64,000 nt of DNA from Opimibacter sp041746735 (GTDB lineage: Bacteria; Bacteroidota; Bacteroidia; Chitinophagales; Saprospiraceae). Every line of letters begins with the position of its first letter. Positions within the stretch are counted from its first letter, which is position 1. The notes beneath the pieces were generated by a model. The model saw nothing but the letters and a program-made list of their open reading frames with translations. It was not told where the DNA came from and searched no databases. The stretch covers positions 1 to 64,000 of the forward strand of contig JBGTGP010000009.1 in NCBI GenBank assembly GCA_041746735.1, written 5' to 3'. A program made the translations under genes and the position numbers. Shown here piece by piece: positions 51,110 through 59,815 of this stretch.

Positions 51110-52372
51110 TTACAATAACATCGACACGGGATTCTCCAGATATTGCTTCACGGTCTGAAGAAAGCGGGCTCCGGTAGCACCGTCCACGACTCTGTGATCA
51201 CATGACAGCGTGACCTTCATAATCCGGGCCGATGCGACTTTTCCATCTTCCAAAAAGAGCTCATCGGCAATAGTACCTACGGCAAGAATGGCAGCATCCG
51301 GCGGATTGATAATGGCCGTAAATTCATCAATGCCAAACATCCCGAGATTGGAAATGGTAAAGGTGTTGCCCTGCATTTCCTGAGGCTGGAGTTTCTTGGT
51401 TCTTGCTTTTTCGGCCAGAGAAGCCACATGCGCATTAATATCGGAAAGCCCCATCTGATCAGCAGCAAATAGGACAGGCACGAGCAGCCCTTCATCCACC
51501 GCTACAGCAACACCAACATTGATATTTTGATTGACTCTGATCTTATCTCCGAGCCAGGAGGAGTTGACAGCCGGGTGATGTCGCAGGGCTACAGCACAGG
51601 CTTTGATAATAAAATCGTTGAATGAAATTTTAGCACCTGATTGATCCTGTATGGCTTTACGGGCTTCGGTCGTCCTGTCCATATTGATCTTGATCGTCAG
51701 ATAAAAATGGGGTGCGGAAAATTTGCTTTCAGCGAGACGGCGGGCTATGGTTTTCCTCATCTGGCTCAGTGGGACATCTTCGTATTGAGCAGCAGCAGGT
51801 ACATTAGCCTTATCCCTTGATGCTCCCGCATCAGAGACAAAGTTCTCCACATCCCGTTTTATAATTCGGCCCCCGTCTCCTGTTCCGGAGATGACGGACA
51901 GGTCAATGCCGGCTTCGGAGGCCATGGATTTAGCCAGAGGAGAACTTTTGATCCTTGCTCCGGAAACCGGGGCAACTGCCGTTTCAGGGCTAGGGGGAGT
52001 AGGGGAAGGTGATGTTGAAGTTTCTCCACCATTTACACTTGGAGTGCTGGGTTTGGCTTCAGGGGCCACGGGCGCTGTTTTCGAAGTTTCAGCAGATGGC
52101 GATTTTGATTCTGCCAGAATGGCTTTGTAGTCTTCGTCTTTTCCCCCGATGACGGCCAGTATATCGTTGACTGGAACGGGTCCCTGTTCTACACTGATAT
52201 GCAGGAGGTAGCCTTCATGAAAACTTTCCAGTTCCATAGTCGCTTTATCCGTCTCGACTTCTGCCAGGATATCACCAGGAGAAACTTTGTCACCGACCTT
52301 TTTCAACCAGGCTACGATATTGCCTTCTTCCATCGTATCGCTCAGCCTGGGCATCCGAATAATTTCAGCCAT
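51110..52372 (-). CDS. pdhC: Dihydrolipoamide acetyltransferase (E2) of a 2-oxoacid dehydrogenase
   Basis: The 420-residue E2 has one lipoyl domain (1 to about 80; lipoylated Lys in V-E-T-D-K-A-T-M-E), a Pro/Ser/Thr/Ala-rich linker, an E3-binding domain (about 140-180) and the catalytic domain with H-R-V-V-D-G-A. It most resembles the pyruvate dehydrogenase E2 of Bacteroidota. Neighbours do not include E1 or E3, so assignment to pyruvate rather than a branched-chain substrate is probable but not certain. Confidence 0.9.
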   Translation of the reverse strand: MAEIIRMPRLSDTMEEGNIVAWLKKVGDKVSPGDILAEVETDKATMELESFHEGYLLHISVEQGPVPVNDILAVIGGKDEDYKAILAESKSPSAETSKTAPVAPEAKPSTPSVNGGETSTSPSPTPPSPETAVAPVSGARIKSSPLAKSMASEAGIDLSVISGTGDGGRIIKRDVENFVSDAGASRDKANVPAAAQYEDVPLSQMRKTIARRLAESKFSAPHFYLTIKINMDRTTEARKAIQDQSGAKISFNDFIIKACAVALRHHPAVNSSWLGDKIRVNQNINVGVAVAVDEGLLVPVLFAADQMGLSDINAHVASLAEKARTKKLQPQEMQGNTFTISNLGMFGIDEFTAIINPPDAAILAVGTIADELFLEDGKVASARIMKVTLSCDHRVVDGATGARFLQTVKQYLENPVSMLL

Positions 52373-52395
52373 GAACTATCTGCTATTTGTACGCT

Positions 52396-52403
52396 CAAAT
52401 TTA
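52396..52403 (-). promoter_or_regulatory. -7 element TAAATTTG before the E2 gene
   Basis: An exact TAnnTTTG match on the minus strand lies 23 bases before the E2 start codon. No -33 TTTG is visible. Confidence 0.4.
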
Positions 52404-52437
52404 GGGATATACCCTTTACCTTTTGGTACGAAGGGCT

Positions 52438-52482
52438 AAAAAACTCAAAAGCCCCAATCCGGTAAGGGAGAGGAGCTTTTGA
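52438..52482 (-). terminator. Terminator of the OmpA/TSP3 gene
   Basis: On the minus strand TCAAAAGC and GCTTTTGA pair (8 bp) around 22 bases and are followed by a run of T residues. It lies 46 bases after the OmpA-type gene stop and before the E2 promoter, separating the two units. Confidence 0.6.
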
Positions 52483-52528
52483 ATACACAAAAAAATCTAT
52501 CTCAAATAACCCTATGCAATAAAGATGA

Positions 52529-54331
52529 CTAGTACCCAGAGTTGTAATTGCCGGAATACTTGGATCCGGGTCTGGATGAACCCGGCGTATTCTGGCCGGC
52601 TTCCGGACCTTCCGGCCGGCTCATATCGGTATCAGTCGAGGTGGCTACGCGGAATTCCACGCGGCGGTTGATATAATGTTTGAATTCTTCAGTGGTGTTG
52701 GTGTTGTGATTATCTTTCAAATCTTTGACGATAGGGTTCTTTTCTCCTACATACGTGAGTATAAATCGACTTCTGGGAAGATCATAATTGCTGATCAGGT
52801 AATTGATTGCGGCATTGGCACGATTGTAAGACAAAACCTTATTGTAGACTTCATCATTTCTGTTGTCGGAAAATCCGTTGACAGCTACCTTAAGATCAGG
52901 ATGGGAACGCATGACCGCAGCGGTCTGGTGGAGAGAGCCATAAAACTCAGGTTTAATATAGTACTTGTCCAGATCAAAATGGATCATAGGGAGAAACCAG
53001 TTCAAACTGGATTCAATTGCTGCTGTACGCTGATTGATCAGTTCGACGACCTGGCTTTCTTTTAAAAATGGATCCTTGATGATAGCCACCCCATTTTGGT
53101 CCACCTCGTAACCTGGTGGTGAGTATGGTTCATGATCTTTGCAATCGACCACACCATCCCCATCGCTGTCCAACATGACGCCACGGGTGTCCACCGGACA
53201 TCCGGCAGGGGTATTGGGCTCCTGATCCAGCATATCGATGACACCGTCACCATCGCTGTCCGTCAGGTCAAACTTTGGACGTTGTTTGAGCTCGGCCAGA
53301 TCATTGAACGGGCCGTCAAGTGGATTGACCCAATACAAAGGCTCAATCCTTTTCTCAAAGGAACCCAGATTGATGCCGAGACGAAGCGCTGTATAGTGGG
53401 GTACATCATTGCTATTGGACTCATCGACAGCAGAACGGTTTTCAAATCCATCCAGCAAATCATTATCGCTCAGCATGACCCGGTGTTCCAGACCAAGGTT
53501 GATCCTTTTTGAAAGCTTACGGGAAAGGCCGATCCCAAAGGTGATGTGGGGAATTACGGTTTTGTAGTCACCCAGGGCGATGATATCTCGTTCGACCCCG
53601 CCTTCGGTTTCGAAATCCCCGTCCAGAAGATCTTTCAGATTCTTCCGGGCTTCTTTTCTGCCTTTCTGTGTTGTAAGGTCCAAACCTTCAGTAACGGAGG
53701 AAAAATCGTACAATTGGTCCCCGTCAAGTAGGTCAATTGAGGTCTTGGGAATATTTAATCCCAGGCCCAATACGCCATAAAAGTTCCATTTATTGGAGGG
53801 GTTGTGAAACAGGATGTTGCCAATGTTGAGGACACCTTCAAAATTTAAACCCAGAATGTTGGCTTTATAATTCCGGTGTATGTTGTCCGCGTTGGTGGCA
53901 ATATCCGTATAACCCGCGAGGATAGGGAACTGATCAATATTCTGAAGATAGGTCTTCTCAACGCCCAGGAAATTATAGGAACGGGCATCATATCCTTTGG
54001 AGGAATGATACGTGGCATCCAGCCTCCAGGACAGGGTGTAATTGACAGCTTTGCGGAGATGAAGACCAAAGCCATATCCGGAAGGAAAAGGAGCTTCTAC
54101 ATCTCCGGAAATGAAGGCGGGACCGGCATGTATGCCAAGTTCCCACATACTTTTAGGTTTGGCAGAATACCGGGCTTGCCCGGATCTCCACATCTTGTTT
54201 TGCTCCGGATTGACAGTCATTTCATCTTCTATCACCGGAGACATAAACTGATCGGTCGTAGTTTGAGCGAATGAAGGGACAATCAATATTAGAAGGAGAC
54301 AAGACAACAGGACATGGTACAGTCGTGTCAT
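52529..54331 (-). CDS. OmpA-family outer-membrane protein with TSP3 repeats
   Basis: The 600-residue protein has a signal peptide (about 1-22), a beta-barrel-like region (about 60-350), thrombospondin type 3 calcium-binding repeats (about 365-425; D-S-D-G-D-G-V-I-D and D-S-D-G-D-G-V-V-D-C) and a C-terminal OmpA peptidoglycan-binding domain (about 450-570; V-N-G-F-S-D-N-R and N-R-R-V-E-F-R). It links outer membrane and cell wall. A strong promoter match lies upstream. Confidence 0.92.
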   Translation of the reverse strand: MTRLYHVLLSCLLLILIVPSFAQTTTDQFMSPVIEDEMTVNPEQNKMWRSGQARYSAKPKSMWELGIHAGPAFISGDVEAPFPSGYGFGLHLRKAVNYTLSWRLDATYHSSKGYDARSYNFLGVEKTYLQNIDQFPILAGYTDIATNADNIHRNYKANILGLNFEGVLNIGNILFHNPSNKWNFYGVLGLGLNIPKTSIDLLDGDQLYDFSSVTEGLDLTTQKGRKEARKNLKDLLDGDFETEGGVERDIIALGDYKTVIPHITFGIGLSRKLSKRINLGLEHRVMLSDNDLLDGFENRSAVDESNSNDVPHYTALRLGINLGSFEKRIEPLYWVNPLDGPFNDLAELKQRPKFDLTDSDGDGVIDMLDQEPNTPAGCPVDTRGVMLDSDGDGVVDCKDHEPYSPPGYEVDQNGVAIIKDPFLKESQVVELINQRTAAIESSLNWFLPMIHFDLDKYYIKPEFYGSLHQTAAVMRSHPDLKVAVNGFSDNRNDEVYNKVLSYNRANAAINYLISNYDLPRSRFILTYVGEKNPIVKDLKDNHNTNTTEEFKHYINRRVEFRVATSTDTDMSRPEGPEAGQNTPGSSRPGSKYSGNYNSGY

Positions 54332-54374
54332 AGGGTTCAGATTATGTGTTAAAAAAGAGATAGGTTGTGTTTTG

Positions 54375-54405
54375 CAAAAGTAATCTATTTCACCAACAAT
54401 TCAAA
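54375..54405 (-). promoter_or_regulatory. Promoter TTTG-N19-TACTTTTG for the OmpA/TSP3 gene
   Basis: On the minus strand TTTG (54405-54402) is followed after exactly 19 bases by TACTTTTG (54382-54375), a full match to the Bacteroidota -33/-7 promoter pattern. It is the best promoter in the window and would give a 5' leader of roughly 35-40 bases. Confidence 0.7.
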
Positions 54406-54511
54406 TGCCATATCTCAGCCGAAGTTGTGGTTCGGGGCGTTTTTTTAGTAAACGGCAATGATTTGGGCCAAAATGATAACATATTAAATAATAATGTAAT
54501 ATATTTACCTC

Positions 54512-55510
54512 ATGTTAGCACATTGGTTCGTCCCAGACGATAAAGCGGCCATCCGGCCAGAGCGTATCAGCAAAAATGCCCTTTGGCATCATGTGACCTT
54601 CATTCAGGACCTTGAGCGGATGTGTCATGCGGGTGATCTCCTGCTCATTAGCTTTGATCCTCAGGTATCACAGCGAATCAAACGGAATCTGTACCAATTT
54701 AATCATGTCTCCTCCCGCTCGCTCCAGATTGTGGATTGTGGTCATCTGGGGCAGGGCCAATATGAAGCGATACTTCCGGTTTGGGAGGACATTCGTAAAA
54801 GCGGGGCTATGGTGATGGTATTAGGCGCCCCCCTTGGATTTATGCGGTTTCAGATAGAAGACAGCCGCATGGTCAGCATACTCCGGGAGTCCAATCTGGA
54901 TGATGATATCCATCTCCGGGAGGGTGCGGCCGCCATCCTGTATCAGTATATCGGGACTCAGCGGCATCTGGTAGCAGAGTCCCAGCACAATGTGGAGGGG
55001 CACTTGCGATTGAGTGAGCTTCGCGAAGATCTGAGTCTGGCCGAGCCGTGTATTCGGGATTCATCGGCCATGATCTTTCATGGCGACTGCATGAGTGCGG
55101 CCGAAGCCGGGTATATGACCGGAATGTCGGGAAGTGGACTGACTGTTACGGAAGCCTGTCAATTGTTCAGATATGCCGGCGCGGCCCAGTCCTTATACTC
55201 TGTGGGCATCTATGGGTATGATTTGGAATCTGATCGGGAAGGTATGATGGCCAATGCCATCGCCCAGATGATCTGGTATCTCCTGGAAGGTTCTACACTA
55301 AGGGAAGATCCGGAAAAGAGTGATTTGACGCGCTATACAGTGCAGGCAAGAGATCACGAATACGCTTTTGTCTTTTATAAAAGTGAACTCTCAGGCCGAT
55401 GGTGGATTGAAGACAGGGAAGGACGAAAGCTGGCCTGTTCCTACAAGGATTATAAAAAAGCCTGCGAAGAAGATTACAGTGAACGGATCATCCGGGCAGT
55501 GCTGGGCTAA
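54512..55510 (+). CDS. Arginase-fold (HutG/formimidoylglutamase-like) pseudoenzyme
   Basis: The 332-residue protein aligns by eye with Bacteroidota formimidoylglutamase/arginase-family proteins in its C-terminal half (T-E-A-C-Q-L-F-R-Y-A-G, S-V-G-I-Y-G-Y-D, A-Q-M-I-W-Y-L-L-E-G, F-Y-K-S-E-L-S-G-R-W-W-I, C-S-Y-K-D-Y-K-K-A-C). The manganese-binding motifs of active ureohydrolases (G-G-G-H-D/E, D-A-H-x-D, S-F-D-x-D) are not recognisable: the expected S-F-D region reads M-I-F-H-G-D-C. It is probably not an amidinohydrolase. It lies divergent from the OmpA gene and converges on murF, with 1 base between the stop codons. Confidence 0.7.
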   Translation: MLAHWFVPDDKAAIRPERISKNALWHHVTFIQDLERMCHAGDLLLISFDPQVSQRIKRNLYQFNHVSSRSLQIVDCGHLGQGQYEAILPVWEDIRKSGAMVMVLGAPLGFMRFQIEDSRMVSILRESNLDDDIHLREGAAAILYQYIGTQRHLVAESQHNVEGHLRLSELREDLSLAEPCIRDSSAMIFHGDCMSAAEAGYMTGMSGSGLTVTEACQLFRYAGAAQSLYSVGIYGYDLESDREGMMANAIAQMIWYLLEGSTLREDPEKSDLTRYTVQARDHEYAFVFYKSELSGRWWIEDREGRKLACSYKDYKKACEEDYSERIIRAVLG

Positions 55511-55511
55511 A

Positions 55512-56819
55512 TCAGGACTCCAGTAATTGTTCCAAATGCATAGAGCGGGAACCTTTCAGCAAAATCGTTTGATCCCTGCATGTACCCCAGTCCCATATTT
55601 CCTTTAACGACGTTATGGTAGGCAACACCATAAACTTCTGGTCTGTTCGATCCGAAATGAGATCAAAGGCTTCTTTGAAGTCAGATCCAATCAAATAGAT
55701 CCGGTCAATAGGTAATGTCATCACGAATTCCACGATACTTCGATGCGCTGCCGTACGGGTGTTGCCGATTTCTTTCATATCTCCCAGGACTACCCAGCCC
55801 CCCGGATATTGGCGGGCAAAAGCGCTGAGAGCCAGTTCCATACTGGAAGGATTGGCATTGTAGGCATCTTTAATAATCCTGCAGTCACGAAAGGAAATGA
55901 TTTCTGATCGGTTGGCCCCGGGAGTGAAGGTAGAAAGCATTTCCATCATCGCGGCTTCCGGGACTTTGAAGTAAAGGGAAATGGTATATGCGGCAAGAAC
56001 ATTTGAGGCATTGTAATGACCAAACATAGAGGAGGAGATAACAGCACTACCCGATCCATCCCGCAACAGGAAGCCCGAGCCATCTGTTCTGGCTTCGTAG
56101 CTCAAGAGGACCTGAGGCTGCCCTTCCGGATTGAAACCAAATGTCGTTTTTCTTGGCAATAGACGACCAGCCTCTCTCAGTCGGAGATCATCCGTATTGA
56201 CAAATGCCAGCCCCTCATGGAGCAACAGATAATCAAAGAGCTCACCTTTAGCCTGCATGACTCCATCCAGTGATCCAAAGCCTTCCAGGTGAGCAGCACC
56301 AATATTGGTGATGATGCCATGCGTGGGCTCCGCGATAGTACATAGGTGAGCAATTTCTCCGGGGTGATTGGCTCCCATTTCACAGATGATGATCTCGGTA
56401 TCTGCGGGTGTGCTTAAAAGAGTCAGAGGGACACCGATATGATTGTTGAGGTTGCCGGCAGTGGCATGTACTTTATAGGATATGGACAAGGCAGCTGCAG
56501 TAAGTTCCTTGGTGGTGGTCTTGCCGTTACTTCCGGTTATGGCTATGACCGGGATGCCTAATTGTTGCCGGTGATAGCGGGCCAGATCCTGCAGGATGAT
56601 CAGTGTATCTTCCACACAGATGATCCCGGGACCCGTGAGTGTGGGGTCAGATACCACTGCATAGGAAGCGCCTTTTTTAAGGGCCATCCGGGCAAAAGCA
56701 TTTCCATCAAAGAGTTCTCCTTTCAGGGCAAAAAATATGGAATCCGGCTGTATACGCCTGGTGTCAGTGGAGATGACAGGATATTGCAGGAACAGAGAAT
56801 AGAGTGCTGAAATGTCCAT
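55512..56819 (-). CDS. murF: UDP-MurNAc-tripeptide:D-Ala-D-Ala ligase
   Basis: The 435-residue enzyme adds D-Ala-D-Ala to the peptidoglycan precursor. The ATP-binding loop I-T-G-S-N-G-K-T-T-T-K-E and the Mur-ligase motifs (D-A-Y-N-A-N-P-S-S-M, G-D-M-K-E-I-G) are intact. It follows gldJ, as in several Bacteroidota, with a terminator between them. Confidence 0.97.
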   Translation of the reverse strand: MDISALYSLFLQYPVISTDTRRIQPDSIFFALKGELFDGNAFARMALKKGASYAVVSDPTLTGPGIICVEDTLIILQDLARYHRQQLGIPVIAITGSNGKTTTKELTAAALSISYKVHATAGNLNNHIGVPLTLLSTPADTEIIICEMGANHPGEIAHLCTIAEPTHGIITNIGAAHLEGFGSLDGVMQAKGELFDYLLLHEGLAFVNTDDLRLREAGRLLPRKTTFGFNPEGQPQVLLSYEARTDGSGFLLRDGSGSAVISSSMFGHYNASNVLAAYTISLYFKVPEAAMMEMLSTFTPGANRSEIISFRDCRIIKDAYNANPSSMELALSAFARQYPGGWVVLGDMKEIGNTRTAAHRSIVEFVMTLPIDRIYLIGSDFKEAFDLISDRTDQKFMVLPTITSLKEIWDWGTCRDQTILLKGSRSMHLEQLLES

Positions 56820-56863
56820 AAAGAAATTACTGCAGGTGATCCGGGTGGAATGGTGGCAAAAAT

Positions 56864-56891
56864 AAAAACGCCCCTACGAAAGTAAGGGCGT
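56864..56891 (-). terminator. Intrinsic terminator after gldJ
   Basis: On the minus strand ACGCCCTTAC and GTAGGGGCGT form a stem with one mismatch and a four-base TTTC loop, followed by TTTTTAT. It lies 26 bases past the gldJ stop codon and before murF, so murF would depend on read-through or its own promoter. Confidence 0.75.
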
Positions 56892-56916
56892 CGATATTAC
56901 TCTTTATACAACGGGA

Positions 56917-58416
56917 TTATTTATAACGCCGCGATGTTTTTGATTTTTTACCTCCTCCAAAGTCGTGACCGCCGATTTCACCTCCCGGATCAGATCCACC
57001 GATACGGTGCATGGCGCAACGAAAACCAATCGTCCGGTCTCCCTGAGTCTGGTTTTTAAACCGTCTGGCGGCAGGGGAGAGCCAATATAGACGATCCGCC
57101 CAGGATCCGCCCTTGATAACCCTTGAGCTATCATTGATCAGGGTGGATTCACCATAGGCGTAGTATACGGCTTCTTCGTCATCATCCCGATAATCCAGGG
57201 CATTACCTCGCTGATAGTTTTCACGCAAGGCTGCAATGGAATCATCTACGATCGTATAGCGGATGCGACCCAGACTGTCCTTTTCAACGGGCCTGCCATT
57301 TTCATCTACTACCCGTTGCCGGAAGATATTTCCACGGTAAGGGTTGAGGTCATGATTTTCGACATCACGAAGCGTAGAACTGGTCATCGGCCTGTAGAGG
57401 TCAAGCGTCCACTCGTTGACATTTCCAGCCATATTATACAGTCCAAAATCATTCGGAAAGAAGGCTTTGACCGGGGCGGGGAACGGCGCATTATCGTTAG
57501 GCTTACCGGCGGTCCCCATATAGTTACCGCGGGCTTCCTTAAAGTTAGCCAGCATCCGGCCCTGGTATTTATCATGTGTCTTATAACGGGCTGTGTTACC
57601 ATCCCATGGGTATATGCGGCGATCTGAGATCAATTCATCTTTTTTGGAAAGACTGTTGCCCTGAAGGGCTAGTGCAGCGTACTCCCATTCAGCTTCAGTA
57701 GGTAAACGGTACGCAGGAAGCATGATGCCATCCTCAAACCGAACAGGGCGCTCCCCACCGGTCTTGAGATCCGGCAGGTTCTTTTTGACACTGCCTGTAT
57801 ATTGACCAAAGAGGTAGGATTCTGTATTGAAGTTGTACGCGTCTTTTTGATCAACTGTAAGGTTGAGTACGCCTTTTTCCACCAGGAGCATTTCGTTTAC
57901 CCGATCTGTCCGCCATTCGCAAAATTTATTGGCCTGTTCCCAGGTCACACCCACGACGGGGTAATCAGCATAACTCGGATGGCGATAGTAGGTTTCAACC
58001 AAGGGTTCGTTGAAAGCCAGTTCCTCTCTCCATACCAGCGTGTCGGGAAGAATGCTCAGGACTTCGTGCGGATAGGAATCGCCGTAAACCCTTTTGACCC
58101 AATATTCGAATTCCCGGTAGTGGGAATTCGATACTTCCGTTTCATCCATTAAAAAGGAAGAAACCGTCACACGTCGCGGTACATTGTCCCAATCGAAAGT
58201 TACATCCTGGTCTGTAAGACCCATCGTGAACGTACCCCCATCAATCGGCACCAGGCCCGGACCTACCTCCATATCACCATGAGAGCCTTTTTCAAATCCA
58301 CCCCATTCCTGGTCATTATACTTCCATCCGGTCACAGATGAACGTTCGGATTTTTTGCAGGCTGCAAACCCCATAATCAACAGTGCCCCGGCACTGAACA
58401 AGAGAAATTTCTTCAT
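56917..58416 (-). CDS. gldJ: Gliding/T9SS lipoprotein GldJ
   Basis: The 499-residue protein begins M-K-K-F-L-L-F-S-A-G-A-L with the lipobox G-F-A-A-C (residues 16-20 approximately) and is an outer-membrane lipoprotein. It has the FGE-sulfatase/SUMF1 fold (P-T-E-A-E-W-E-Y-A, G-N-V-N-E-W, G-G-S-W, G-F-R-C) and the S-S-V-T-G-W-K-Y-N-D start typical of GldJ. GldJ forms the T9SS/gliding ring with GldK and GldN and is conserved beside porU. A frame extension upstream to 58458 lacks a signal sequence, so ATG at 58416 is chosen. Confidence 0.92.
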   Translation of the reverse strand: MKKFLLFSAGALLIMGFAACKKSERSSVTGWKYNDQEWGGFEKGSHGDMEVGPGLVPIDGGTFTMGLTDQDVTFDWDNVPRRVTVSSFLMDETEVSNSHYREFEYWVKRVYGDSYPHEVLSILPDTLVWREELAFNEPLVETYYRHPSYADYPVVGVTWEQANKFCEWRTDRVNEMLLVEKGVLNLTVDQKDAYNFNTESYLFGQYTGSVKKNLPDLKTGGERPVRFEDGIMLPAYRLPTEAEWEYAALALQGNSLSKKDELISDRRIYPWDGNTARYKTHDKYQGRMLANFKEARGNYMGTAGKPNDNAPFPAPVKAFFPNDFGLYNMAGNVNEWTLDLYRPMTSSTLRDVENHDLNPYRGNIFRQRVVDENGRPVEKDSLGRIRYTIVDDSIAALRENYQRGNALDYRDDDEEAVYYAYGESTLINDSSRVIKGGSWADRLYWLSPAARRFKNQTQGDRTIGFRCAMHRIGGSDPGGEIGGHDFGGGKKSKTSRRYK

Positions 58417-58447
58417 GCTTAGCTTCACATCATTGTTAAAAGAGGGA

Positions 58448-58455
58448 CAAATATA
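58448..58455 (-). promoter_or_regulatory. -7 element TATATTTG before gldJ
   Basis: An exact TAnnTTTG match on the minus strand lies 31 bases before the gldJ start codon. No -33 TTTG at the usual distance. Confidence 0.45.
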
Positions 58456-58546
58456 CATTTTCTGAAACGATAGGTAGGGGTAAATATTGTTTTGTTAACT
58501 CCGGCCAAAACCCTACAAAAAGTATGCCTCCCTGCGAGTAACATGA

Positions 58547-59632
58547 TCATCGGAACAGACGCAAACAATCATTATATCGGGATTCCCGGATCGAAGTTCC
58601 AAGGACATATACCAATCCTATTTCATGTGTTCCACCACTATCCGGAAATCCTGAAATGGTCAGGTCAAAACTGTAGCCAACCCTCAATTGCTTGGTTCTC
58701 AGTCCTATGGATCCAATGATGGCCTCACTTTGACCGGAGGAAATTCTATAATATCCTCCAAAACTCACTAGACCGGCATCGAAAGTCATTCCGGCATTGA
58801 GTTGCTGAAATGGCCCTTGATGGACCAGCATGACGGAGGGGGACAACGTCACATTATCCGCGCTGCTAAATGTTCGTTTAAAGACTCTCCAGGATGCACC
58901 ACCATGAAAGGTCCACCGCATTGGAATACGAGGGGAAAGGTTGGAATTGGCACCCAAGAAATCAGGGTCAGGCCGGTTGAGGTGCCGGATAGCAACCCCG
59001 CCATAAAAGGTCGTGCCATACACAAGCATCCCCAACCCCAGATCCGGATAAAATACGCTGTTCTTCTCCGGAGCAATTTCTTCTGTAGGGAAGGGAATGC
59101 CTCCGGGGCTGACGGTCCCTTGATAGTCATCGATCTGGTCACCAAACCTGAGCCGGTTCCAGTTGAGCGTGGATTGGACTACACCGGCCTCAATCCCCAT
59201 TTTGGCAAAAAAATCCTCATTGAGGCGTAAACGGAGGGAAAAGATGCCCGCTGCTTTGGTGGTTTTGAGGATGCCATCTCCGGCATCATCAGATAACAAC
59301 CAAAATCCTGCACCCCCGTTGATCGTCGGGAAATATTGGTCATACGACACCGCATAGGTGCGATAGGCATTATTGAATCCCGGAAATTGGTTGCGATAGT
59401 TGGCTGAAAATCTCGGGTGATCAGTCAATCCGGCGAGTCCCGGATTGAGTTGCAACGGAGATAGATAATACTGGGAAAAAACCGGGTCCTGAGTTTGTCC
59501 AGGAAATGACATACAGAAAAGAAAAAGGATCAACCCGGGGAACACCAGAAAGTGTATGCGGCCATAATCCGGAAAATGTATCCGGAAGTGGGCGGACCGT
59601 AATATCTGAGGGTTGAGTTTCATTTGATGCAT
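58547..59632 (-). CDS. PorP/SprF-family T9SS membrane protein
   Basis: The 361-residue outer-membrane barrel opens with a signal sequence and then P-V-F-S-Q-Y-Y-L-S-P-L-Q-L-N-P-G-L-A-G, F-S-A-N-Y-R-N-Q-F-P-G and Y-A-V-S-Y-D-Q, the signature of PorP/SprF proteins (PF11751). These work with T9SS, often for particular adhesins. It lies between gldJ and porU but on gldJ's strand. A second possible start is at 59623. Whether it is the core PorP or an SprF-like paralogue cannot be decided from this window. Confidence 0.88.
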   Translation of the reverse strand: MHQMKLNPQILRSAHFRIHFPDYGRIHFLVFPGLILFLFCMSFPGQTQDPVFSQYYLSPLQLNPGLAGLTDHPRFSANYRNQFPGFNNAYRTYAVSYDQYFPTINGGAGFWLLSDDAGDGILKTTKAAGIFSLRLRLNEDFFAKMGIEAGVVQSTLNWNRLRFGDQIDDYQGTVSPGGIPFPTEEIAPEKNSVFYPDLGLGMLVYGTTFYGGVAIRHLNRPDPDFLGANSNLSPRIPMRWTFHGGASWRVFKRTFSSADNVTLSPSVMLVHQGPFQQLNAGMTFDAGLVSFGGYYRISSGQSEAIIGSIGLRTKQLRVGYSFDLTISGFPDSGGTHEIGLVYVLGTSIRESRYNDCLRLFR

Positions 59633-59815
59633 GCAATATTAGTCCTTTTTCGCTGGCTACCGGAAGTCTCCGCACCATTTTGATAAATAGCCAACAAATG
59701 ACATATACATGACATCTGAAACCAAAAATTATTGTTATACTTCGGCAATAGATGGAATCAGCTAACGTTTTATTAACGATTTTTAGCCTTTCATTCAGGT
59801 CAGGTTCAATGTAGT

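Noticed and set aside
54500..54507. TATATTTA before the arginase-fold gene as a promoter
   Set aside because: The last base breaks the TAnnTTTG consensus and the box is only 4 bases from the start codon in a very A+T-rich stretch.
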